Assembly: GCA_045636065.1 (NCBI GenBank)
Contig: JAZTWW010000042.1
Coordinates: 1 to 26,449 of the forward strand
From: RGIG5050 sp045636065
GTDB taxonomy: Bacteria > Verrucomicrobiota > Kiritimatiellia > RFP12 > UBA1067
Direction of reading: 5' to 3'
DNA: 26,449 nucleotides
Shown one piece after another: positions 6,956 through 13,715 of this stretch. Made by a program: the position numbers and the translations under genes. Below the pieces are notes generated by a model. The model was given only the letters and a program-made list of their open reading frames with translations. It had not been told where the DNA came from and did no database searches. Positions within the stretch are counted from its first letter, which is position 1. Every line of letters begins with the position of its first letter.

Positions 6956-9598
6956 ATGATTCAGCAGAACACGAAGTACGTCTACTTTTTCGGCGCGGGA
7001 ATGACCGAAGGAAACGCCGGAATGAGAAACCTCCTCGGCGGCAAGGGCGCGAACCTCGCCGAGATGAGCGCGCTCGGCCTTCCTGTCCCGCAGGGCTTCA
7101 CCATCACCACGGAAGCCTGCACCCGCTACTACGAGGACGGCAAGAAGATCGGCAAGGACATCGAGATGCAGATTCTCGATTACGTCAACAAGCTTCAGGA
7201 GTCCGCCGGCAAGCGCTTCGGCGACGCCAAGAACCCGCTTCTCGTATCCGTCCGCTCCGGCGCGCGCGCATCCATGCCCGGAATGATGGACACGATCCTC
7301 AACCTCGGCCTTAACGAGACGGTCGTCCAGACTCTCGCCGAGATGAGCGGCAATCCCCGCTGGGCGTGGGACTGCTACCGCCGCTTCATCCAGATGTTCT
7401 CCGACGTCGTCATGGAGGTGGGCAAGAAGTATTTCGAGAAGCTCATCGACGAGATGAAGGAGAGGAAGGGCGTCACGCAGGACGTCGAGCTCACGGCCGA
7501 GGACCTCAAGGAGCTCGCCACCCAGTTCAAGGCCGAGTACAAGGCCAAGATCGGCAGCGACTTCCCGTCCGACCCCAAGGTGCAGCTCTTCGAGGCCATC
7601 AAGGCCGTCTTCCGCAGCTGGGACAATCCCCGCGCCAACATCTACCGCCGCGACAACGACATCCCCTACAGCTGGGGCACGGCCGTCAACGTCCAGATGA
7701 TGGCCTTCGGCAACCTCAACAACGAGTCCGGCACCGGCGTCGCCTTCACGCGCGACCCCGCCACCGGCGAGAAGCGCCTCATGGGCGAGTTCCTCATGAA
7801 CGCGCAGGGCGAGGATGTCGTCGCCGGCGTCCGCACCCCGATGCCTATCGCCAAGATGCATGAGGTCCTCCCTGAGGTGTTCGAGCAGTTCACGAGCGTC
7901 TGCAAGACGCTCGAGAGCCACTACCGCGACATGCAGGACATGGAGTTCACGATCGAGAACAAGAAGCTCTACATGCTCCAGACCCGCAACGGCAAGCGCA
8001 CCGCCAAGGCCGCGCTCAAGATCGCCTGCGACCTCGTCGACGAGGGCATGCGCACCGAGCAGGAGGCCGTGCTCATGATCGAGCCCAGGAACCTCGATAC
8101 GCTCCTCCACCCGCAGTTCGACGCCGTCTCGCTCAAGCGCGCGAAGGTCGTCGGCAAGGGCCTTGCCGCGTCCCCGGGCGCCGCCTGCGGCAAGATCGTC
8201 TTCACCGCCGAGGACGCGAAGGAATGGAAGGCCCGCGGCGAGAAGGTCGTTCTCGTGCGCCTTGAGACGAGCCCCGAGGACATCGAGGGCATGAAGGCCG
8301 CAGAGGGCATCCTCACAGTGCGCGGCGGCATGACGAGCCATGCGGCCGTTGTCGCGCGCGGCATGGGCGAGTGCTGCGTCTCCGGCTGCCAGGATATCGT
8401 TATGGACGAGGAGAACCGCGAGTTCACCCTCGCCGGCAAGGTCTACCACGAGGGCGACTGGCTCTCGATCGACGGCTCCACAGGCAACATCTACGACGGC
8501 GTCATCCCGACGGTCGACGCCGAGATCGCCGGCGAGTTCGGCCGCATCATGGCCTGGGCCGACAAGTTCCGCCGCCTTAAGGTCCGCACGAACGCCGACA
8601 CGCCGCGCGACGCCAAGAAGGCCCGCGAGCTCGGCGCCGAGGGCATCGGCCTTTGCCGCACCGAGCACATGTTCTTCGAGGCCGACCGCATCGCCGCGTT
8701 CCGCGAGATGATCTGCGCCGACACCGTCGAGGAGCGCCAGCTTGCGCTCGCGAAGATCCTCCCCTACCAGCAGGACGACTTCGAGCAGCTCTTCGAGGCT
8801 CTTGAAGGCAAGCCCGTCACCATCCGCTTCCTCGACCCGCCGCTCCACGAGTTCGTGCCGCACGCCGAGGACGAGATAGCCCTCCTCGCGCAGGCGCAGC
8901 ATAAGCCCGTCGCCCGCATCAAGGAGATCATCGACGGCCTGCACGAGTTCAACCCGATGATGGGCCACCGCGGCTGCCGCCTTTCGATCACCTACCCGGA
9001 GATCGCCGTCATGCAGACGACGGCCGTGATGCGCGCCGCCATAAAGGTGCAGAAGTCGCACCCGACGTGGTCCGTCAAGCCCGAGATCATGATCCCCCTG
9101 ACGGCCGACGCGAAGGAGCTCAAGTTCGTCAAGTCGATCGTCGTCAAGACGGCCAACGAGGAGATCGCCCACGCCGACGTCAACATCGCCTACAAGGTCG
9201 GCACGATGATCGAGATTCCGCGCGCCGCCCTTACGGCCGACGAGATCGCGACCGAGGCGCAGTTCTTCTGCTTCGGCACGAACGACCTCACGCAGATGAC
9301 GTACGGCTTCTCGCGCGATGACGCGGGCAAGTTCCTCACGGCGTACTATGACGCGAAGATCTTCGAGAACGATCCCTTCGCCAAGCTCGACCAGAACGGC
9401 GTCGGAAAGCTCATGGACATGGCCATCAAGCTCGGCAAGGGCGTTAGGCCGCGTCTCCACTGCGGCATCTGCGGCGAGCATGGCGGCGATCCGTCGCCCG
9501 TCGAGTTCTGCCACAAGATCGGCCTCGACTACGTCAGCTGCTCGCCGTACCGCGTGCCGATCGCCCGTCTCGCCGCCGCGCAGGCGGCTCTGCGCTGA
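6956..9598 (+). CDS. ppdK: Pyruvate, phosphate dikinase
   Basis: Interconverts pyruvate, ATP and phosphate with phosphoenolpyruvate, AMP and pyrophosphate, in glycolysis or gluconeogenesis. The protein is 880 aa, full length for the family. The N-terminal ATP-grasp domain shows GGKGANLAEM and the RSGARASMPGMMDT segment. The central phosphohistidine domain carries catalytic His462 in GGMTSHAAVVARG. The C-terminal PEP/pyruvate-binding TIM barrel has FGTNDLTQMTYGFSRDD and the catalytic cysteine region CGICGEHGG (Cys836 and Cys839). The start at 6956 follows an AG-rich leader (AAGAAAGAAGAGAAA) rather than a perfect Shine-Dalgarno and begins at the conserved N-terminus; the frame upstream is a shadow of tadA. 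It has its own promoter and is followed after 8 bp by the TPR gene. Long open minus-strand frames inside it are codon-bias artefacts. Confidence 0.97.
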   Translation: MIQQNTKYVYFFGAGMTEGNAGMRNLLGGKGANLAEMSALGLPVPQGFTITTEACTRYYEDGKKIGKDIEMQILDYVNKLQESAGKRFGDAKNPLLVSVRSGARASMPGMMDTILNLGLNETVVQTLAEMSGNPRWAWDCYRRFIQMFSDVVMEVGKKYFEKLIDEMKERKGVTQDVELTAEDLKELATQFKAEYKAKIGSDFPSDPKVQLFEAIKAVFRSWDNPRANIYRRDNDIPYSWGTAVNVQMMAFGNLNNESGTGVAFTRDPATGEKRLMGEFLMNAQGEDVVAGVRTPMPIAKMHEVLPEVFEQFTSVCKTLESHYRDMQDMEFTIENKKLYMLQTRNGKRTAKAALKIACDLVDEGMRTEQEAVLMIEPRNLDTLLHPQFDAVSLKRAKVVGKGLAASPGAACGKIVFTAEDAKEWKARGEKVVLVRLETSPEDIEGMKAAEGILTVRGGMTSHAAVVARGMGECCVSGCQDIVMDEENREFTLAGKVYHEGDWLSIDGSTGNIYDGVIPTVDAEIAGEFGRIMAWADKFRRLKVRTNADTPRDAKKARELGAEGIGLCRTEHMFFEADRIAAFREMICADTVEERQLALAKILPYQQDDFEQLFEALEGKPVTIRFLDPPLHEFVPHAEDEIALLAQAQHKPVARIKEIIDGLHEFNPMMGHRGCRLSITYPEIAVMQTTAVMRAAIKVQKSHPTWSVKPEIMIPLTADAKELKFVKSIVVKTANEEIAHADVNIAYKVGTMIEIPRAALTADEIATEAQFFCFGTNDLTQMTYGFSRDDAGKFLTAYYDAKIFENDPFAKLDQNGVGKLMDMAIKLGKGVRPRLHCGICGEHGGDPSPVEFCHKIGLDYVSCSPYRVPIARLAAAQAALR

Positions 9599-9606
9599 GG
9601 CGTATC

Positions 9607-11994
9607 ATGATGGGGTTGCGGCTGCCATCAAGGTCTGTTGCCGCGCTGGCGGCCGCGCTCTGGGCCTCCGCCCTCTGCGCGGACGGCCAGAGCGAGACGG
9701 ATCTGGAGGTCGCTAGGCGCGCGCTAAGGGACGGCATATGGCATGTCGCCCTCGCGCGCGCCGATTCGGCTCTTGCCAACACGACCGACTCCGGCATGAA
9801 GAACGAGGCCCGCTTCATCGCCATTGAGGCGATGGCGGGCGAAGGCCGCTTCAAGGAGGCCCTCGACAGGATCGAGCGCGACCAGCTCACCTCCAACGAG
9901 CCCGAGAGCGACGCCATGCGCTATTGGCACGGCTGGATGCTCGTGAAGCTCAATAGGGGCCTGGACGCGAAATCCGTCCTCTCCAGGCCCTTTGTCGATT
10001 CCACGTGGCGCGGCCGGGGCGAGCTTCTCGCTGCAAGGACCCTCTGCGGGCTTGGAGACTATGATGCCGCCGCATCAAGGCTCGCCCCGTTCGTCAAGGA
10101 GCGCGGCGAGACGGCCGACAAGGCCCGCCTTCTGATGGGCGAGATCCATGCCGCAAGAGGGCGCATGGACGAGGCGAAGGCCTCCTGGAACGCGATCGTG
10201 TCCCTTGGCGAGGCGGCCGACTCAACCGTATTCGCGGAGGCGTCCAGAAGGCTTGGCGAATGCCTCGGCAAGGAAGGGCGGGCGAACGACACGGTGGCCA
10301 TCCTCTCCGCCGGGCTTGCGCGTGCGCGCGAGCCGGAGCTCAAGCGCGCCATACAGGCTGAGCTCGGTTTTTCCGAGATGGCCGTAGCACAGACGCGCAC
10401 CAAGGGCCTCAAGCGGATACGCAATCTTATAACCGAGGCCCCCGACACGAAGGAGGCCCGCGACGCGCAGCTCAGGCTCGCGGACACGCTTCTCGATTTC
10501 GGCGACTTTGGCGGCGCGCAGACGGAATACCAGAGATACCTTGAGGCGTATCCCGACGCCGGCGACGACGCATCCGCCCTGGAGGGCCGGGCGTGGGCGC
10601 TTCAGGGCCTAGGGCGCAACTCGGAGGCGGCGGGCGTCTTCGCGCTTGCCGTAAGGCACTACACCTCGGCGTCCGACAAGGCGCGCTGCCTATACAAGCA
10701 GGGCGATGCGCTCAAGGCGGAGTCCAGGCTCGAGGAGGCCGCAAGGAGATATAGCGAGGCTGCCCTGGCGGATCCCGCCGCGTTCGGTTCGAGAGGGCTT
10801 TTCGCCGCCGCCGACATGCTCGCAAAGGACGGGCGCGAGGACGAGGCCGCAAGGATCTGGACGGAGCTTTCGGGTCGCTCCGACAAGTGGGCCGCGGAAA
10901 GCGCGATAAACATCGCCTCTCGCGCCGCCAGGGCGAACCGCACCGATGAGGCCCTAAAGACCTACGAAAGCGTCATAATGTCCACGAACGCCGAAGAGAG
11001 CGTGAAGCTTAGGGCGCGGGCCGGGCGTGGAAGGACGCTCTACAAGGCCTACAGGTTCGAGGAGGCGGCAGCTGAGTTCCGCATTATCGAGGCGACGGAC
11101 CCCAAGCGCGCCGAGACGATGCGCTTCATGCGGGCCCTCTGCCGCTTCGGCGAAGGGCGCGACGACGAGGCGAGAAGCGAGGTGGAGGCCATATCGTCCT
11201 CGACGAAGGATCCCGTTCTAAAGGAGCATTCCGTCATGTGGCTCGCCCGCATGGACTACAACGCCGGCGACTGGGAAGGGGCCGAGAGGCGCTTCACGGA
11301 GCTTGCGAAGATGGCGCGCGAGATGGAGTTCAAGGCCGACGCCTACGTGTGGGCGGCTAGAAGCGCCTTTCAGCGCAACGAGTTCAGCAAGACCGTGGAG
11401 CTTGTGGCCGAGGCCATGAAGAAGGCCCCGGATTCGCCTGCGATAAAACGCGGGCTTCTCGTGCAGAGCGAGGCGCTTATGGAGCTGGCGCGCTACGACG
11501 AGGCCGTTCTCGTCCTCGACAGGGCCATCGCCAACGAGCAGGACCCTGATGCGCTGAGGCATCTTACAGTCCTCAAGGCCGATGCGCTTTTCGCGATGGG
11601 CGCGGACAACGCCCAGCGGTGGGAGGAGGCTCTCGCCCAGTACAGGATGGCGCTCGGGCAGGGAGTCCCGAGCCCGTCGGAGAAGCTTGAGATAGCCTTC
11701 AAGATCGGGCGCTCGCTAGAGAAGCTGAGGCGCGCGGCGGACGCGGCCGAGCAGTACTACGTCAATGTCGTCATGGCGTACTACGATGCGCGCAAGGCGG
11801 GCATATGGTTCGACGCCTCCGCGCGCATGGCGTTCTCGAGGGCGGCCTTCGCCCTTGCAGACAGGTATGAAGGGCTTGGAGAGGATTCGCAGGCTGTGCA
11901 GATCCTCAGGATTGTCGTTAAAAGCGGCGTCGGCGCGCGGGACGAGGCCCAGCGGCGCATAGACGCCATCCGCAGCAGGGGCCGCATCCTCTGA
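9607..11994 (+). CDS. Secreted or periplasmic tetratricopeptide-repeat protein
   Basis: Predicted 795-aa protein with an N-terminal signal peptide (basic residues, a hydrophobic stretch VAALAAALWASALC, cleavage near residue 25-28). The remainder is almost entirely helical repeats of the TPR/Sel1-like type with Ala, Arg and Glu-rich pairs: for example AQLRLADTLLDFGDFGGAQT, ARCLYKQGDALKAESRLEEA and KARAGRGRTLYKAYRFEEA-like units along the whole length. No catalytic domain is recognised. Such proteins usually scaffold protein-protein contacts in the periplasm. It is 8 bp after ppdK (TGAGG before the ATG overlaps the stop), and 22 bp before the ExbB-like gene. The context suggests it works with the ExbB/ExbD-like complex, analogous to TPR protein YbgF/CpoB near Tol-Pal, but this is inference. 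Confidence 0.85.
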   Translation: MMGLRLPSRSVAALAAALWASALCADGQSETDLEVARRALRDGIWHVALARADSALANTTDSGMKNEARFIAIEAMAGEGRFKEALDRIERDQLTSNEPESDAMRYWHGWMLVKLNRGLDAKSVLSRPFVDSTWRGRGELLAARTLCGLGDYDAAASRLAPFVKERGETADKARLLMGEIHAARGRMDEAKASWNAIVSLGEAADSTVFAEASRRLGECLGKEGRANDTVAILSAGLARAREPELKRAIQAELGFSEMAVAQTRTKGLKRIRNLITEAPDTKEARDAQLRLADTLLDFGDFGGAQTEYQRYLEAYPDAGDDASALEGRAWALQGLGRNSEAAGVFALAVRHYTSASDKARCLYKQGDALKAESRLEEAARRYSEAALADPAAFGSRGLFAAADMLAKDGREDEAARIWTELSGRSDKWAAESAINIASRAARANRTDEALKTYESVIMSTNAEESVKLRARAGRGRTLYKAYRFEEAAAEFRIIEATDPKRAETMRFMRALCRFGEGRDDEARSEVEAISSSTKDPVLKEHSVMWLARMDYNAGDWEGAERRFTELAKMAREMEFKADAYVWAARSAFQRNEFSKTVELVAEAMKKAPDSPAIKRGLLVQSEALMELARYDEAVLVLDRAIANEQDPDALRHLTVLKADALFAMGADNAQRWEEALAQYRMALGQGVPSPSEKLEIAFKIGRSLEKLRRAADAAEQYYVNVVMAYYDARKAGIWFDASARMAFSRAAFALADRYEGLGEDSQAVQILRIVVKSGVGARDEAQRRIDAIRSRGRIL

Positions 11995-12016
11995 TGCGGC
12001 GTCAAAGGAGGGGTCT

Positions 12017-12643
12017 ATGGGCGTTTGGAGCATGGCGGGAGGTCCGGTATTCTGGCTTCTGGCGGTTATGGGTGTCGCGGCGATCGTTCTTTTCGCCGGG
12101 CGTTTCATGATGTTCAGGCGTGCGCACATAGATTGCGCAGACTTCATACAGGGTGTGCAGAACGTCCTTGCCGAGAACCACCCGGACGAGGCTCTTGCGA
12201 TATGCGACGAAATGGCAGCACCCGTGGCTAAGATAGTCGCTTCGGCCGTGAGGCACAGGTCCCTCGGGCACGAAAGGCTCAGGGACGTCATCGACGCGGC
12301 CGGCCGCACGGAGGCGTCGCGCCTTGAGCGCCGGATCGCGTCGATCGCCCTTATCGCGCAGACGGCTCCGCTTCTCGGTCTTCTTGGCACTTTCCTCGGG
12401 CTTATGCGCACCTTGATAGCGCTCGGGCCCGTCGAGATAGTGATGCGCGTCGACGTGATAGGCGGCGCTCTAAGCGCGCTTCTCCCCACGGCTGCGGGGC
12501 TTGTCGTCGCCATCCCGAGCGCCATAATGCACTCGATCCTCTCGATGCAGCTCGACCGCGTCGTCTCCGACATGGAGGGCGCCGCGAGCGAGATGCTGGC
12601 CGTTCTCGGAAAGGATGCCGTGAGCGAGGGAGGGGCGTCGTGA
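12017..12643 (+). CDS. ExbB/TolQ/MotA-family inner-membrane protein with an atypical channel helix
   Basis: Predicted 208-aa subunit of a MotA/TolQ/ExbB proton-channel family complex. Three hydrophobic segments are visible: about residues 8-30, 109-138 and 145-175, with a cytoplasmic region between the first two. Family signatures APLLGLLGTFLGLM (Thr125) and TAAGLVVAIPSA (Thr158) are present. At the position equivalent to E. coli ExbB Glu176 (five residues before Thr158) there is Ser153 instead of Glu, judged by eye. The start has a textbook AAGGAGG (12005-12011), 5 nt from the ATG. It overlaps the ExbD-like gene by 4 bp (GTGA). In ExbB/TolQ systems the motor energises outer-membrane processes using the proton gradient; whether this one conducts protons is doubtful. 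Confidence 0.88.
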   Translation: MGVWSMAGGPVFWLLAVMGVAAIVLFAGRFMMFRRAHIDCADFIQGVQNVLAENHPDEALAICDEMAAPVAKIVASAVRHRSLGHERLRDVIDAAGRTEASRLERRIASIALIAQTAPLLGLLGTFLGLMRTLIALGPVEIVMRVDVIGGALSALLPTAAGLVVAIPSAIMHSILSMQLDRVVSDMEGAASEMLAVLGKDAVSEGGAS

Positions 12644-13131
12644 GCGCGCCCATCTGTGCCTGGAAGTGGCGCAGACAGACTTCCGGCGGGATATGGAAGC
12701 ACGGCCCCGGGTGGATGCGCCCCATATCGGCGTCCGCCCCATGGGTGTCGCTCGCGCTTGCGATATCGCTTTTCGCCGTCATATCTGGAAGGTATGCGAG
12801 CTCTCCGGGGATCGTCTTCGATCTTCCTTCCGGAAGTGCCGTGGACGGCGAGGCCGCCTCGATGGTGGCCATAGTCCTGCCCGTTCCGCGCGATGCCTCC
12901 GGCGGGGAGGAGACGCTCGTCTTCTTCGACGACGCCAGGTACGTCCCGGGCGACCCCGCAAGCCTCGATACGTTCAAGGAGGCGCTTTCCGCGAGGGCCG
13001 AGCGCGACAGGAGAGGGACTCTTCTCATAATGGCCGACAAGCGCATCACGGGCGGCGAGATGATGCGCCTTGTGGATATTGCCCGTGAAAGCGGCGTAAA
13101 GCACGTGCAGATAGCGGAGAAGAGGCCATGA
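12640..13131 (+). CDS. ExbD/TolR-family protein lacking the transmembrane aspartate
   Basis: Predicted 163-aa bitopic inner-membrane protein: a cytoplasmic N-terminus, one transmembrane helix (about residues 33-50, WVSLALAISLFAVI) and a periplasmic domain. The C-terminal region LLIMADKRITGGEMMRLVDIARESG... is the recognisable ExbD/TolR peptidoglycan/partner-binding fold. In canonical ExbD and TolR the helix begins with P-L-hydrophobic-D, where Asp25/Asp23 carries the proton; here the helix has no acidic residue at all. The start is GTG at 12640 with GGGAGGGG just upstream and a 4-bp overlap with the ExbB-like stop. It also overlaps the next gene by 4 bp (ATGA). The family call rests mainly on the C-terminal domain and the gene pairing. 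Confidence 0.8.
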   Translation: MSAPICAWKWRRQTSGGIWKHGPGWMRPISASAPWVSLALAISLFAVISGRYASSPGIVFDLPSGSAVDGEAASMVAIVLPVPRDASGGEETLVFFDDARYVPGDPASLDTFKEALSARAERDRRGTLLIMADKRITGGEMMRLVDIARESGVKHVQIAEKRP

Positions 13132-13628
13132 GCCTCAAAACGTTCGTGCGCGAGCTGTGGCCTGCGGCAGCCACGGTCTCGGGGGCCGTGCTGATAGCCT
13201 GCGAGCTTCCGAGGAAGGCGATATTCCAGGAGCGGCTCGAGACGGCGCGTCCCGCCCCGTGGGCGAGTTTCGTCAAGTTCGACGAGGCGCAGTGCGCGGC
13301 CCTGCTGGCGAACGCAAGGGCGTCGTGGCAGGTGCGTGCGGCGGCCCTCAGCCACGATTCTTCCGGGCACGGGCTTTTCGATGGCGTCGATTCCCTCGCA
13401 GAGGGCGATAACCCAGGATACGAAATTGAAAGGGAGCCGCGCGCAAGGGGGATCCCTACGGCCATAGGAGACGAGCTTTCCATGTCGCTTTTCGCCCCTC
13501 CGACGTCCGCCGCGGGCGAGGACATCGCCCTCGATCCCGAGCCGCCCGAAAAGGGGAAAGCCGGGCAGCCTCCCGCCTTTTCGCGCGAATCGCTTCTTCT
13601 CCCGCCTCCATCACTGGATCTTCTCTAG
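13128..13628 (+). CDS. Unrecognised envelope protein, possible lipoprotein, downstream of ExbB/ExbD-like genes
   Basis: Predicted 166 aa with no recognised domain. The N-terminus has Lys4 and Arg8, then a hydrophobic segment (residues 11-24) ending in LIAC with Cys25, which fits a lipobox; alternatively the segment is a simple membrane anchor. The rest is hydrophilic and becomes proline-rich toward the C-terminus (PPTSAAGE, PEPPEKGK, LLLPPPS), a plan reminiscent of TonB-like linkers but without a TonB C-terminal domain. The start overlaps the ExbD-like stop (ATGA), so the gene is translationally coupled to that pair. Position suggests it is the third, lineage-specific partner of the complex. 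Functional assignment is not possible. Confidence 0.6.
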   Translation: MSLKTFVRELWPAAATVSGAVLIACELPRKAIFQERLETARPAPWASFVKFDEAQCAALLANARASWQVRAAALSHDSSGHGLFDGVDSLAEGDNPGYEIEREPRARGIPTAIGDELSMSLFAPPTSAAGEDIALDPEPPEKGKAGQPPAFSRESLLLPPPSLDLL

Positions 13629-13649
13629 CCGGACCTCAACCAAGGGCGA

Positions 13650-13674
13650 ATTTTCTCGCGTGCGCGCGCGAAAT
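13650..13674 (+). promoter_or_regulatory. GC-rich imperfect hairpin upstream of gyrB
   Basis: Left arm 13650-13660 and right arm 13665-13674 can pair over ten positions with one bulged T and one mismatch around a TGCG tetraloop. It lies between the upstream stop (13628) and the gyrB -10. There is no T-run after it, so it is a poor intrinsic terminator. It occupies the place where a gyrB -35 element would be. Confidence 0.3.
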
Positions 13675-13678
13675 ATGA

Positions 13679-13689
13679 TATAATATACT
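13679..13689 (+). promoter_or_regulatory. AT-rich -10 region for gyrB
   Basis: Overlapping -10-like hexamers TATAAT (13679-13684, perfect consensus) and TATACT (13684-13689) lie 26-36 bp before the gyrB ATG. No matching -35 is visible at 16-18 bp upstream; that position is a GC-rich alternating sequence. A strong -10 with a weak -35 is the kind of arrangement seen at supercoiling-sensitive gyrase promoters in other bacteria, but that regulation is inferred. Confidence 0.5.
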
Positions 13690-13715
13690 TGTTTATTCCA
13701 AACAGGGAAAAGAAG

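Noticed and set aside
6911..9514. 867-codon open frame antisense to ppdK
   Set aside because: Its composition (Leu, Ala, Asp, Val and His-rich low complexity) is the mirror of GC-biased ppdK codons, and the + strand protein is an unmistakable full-length PPDK.
11716..13104. 462-codon minus-strand open frame across the TPR, ExbB-like and ExbD-like genes
   Set aside because: It spans three coupled + strand genes with recognised families and clear ribosome sites, and has no family-like sequence itself.
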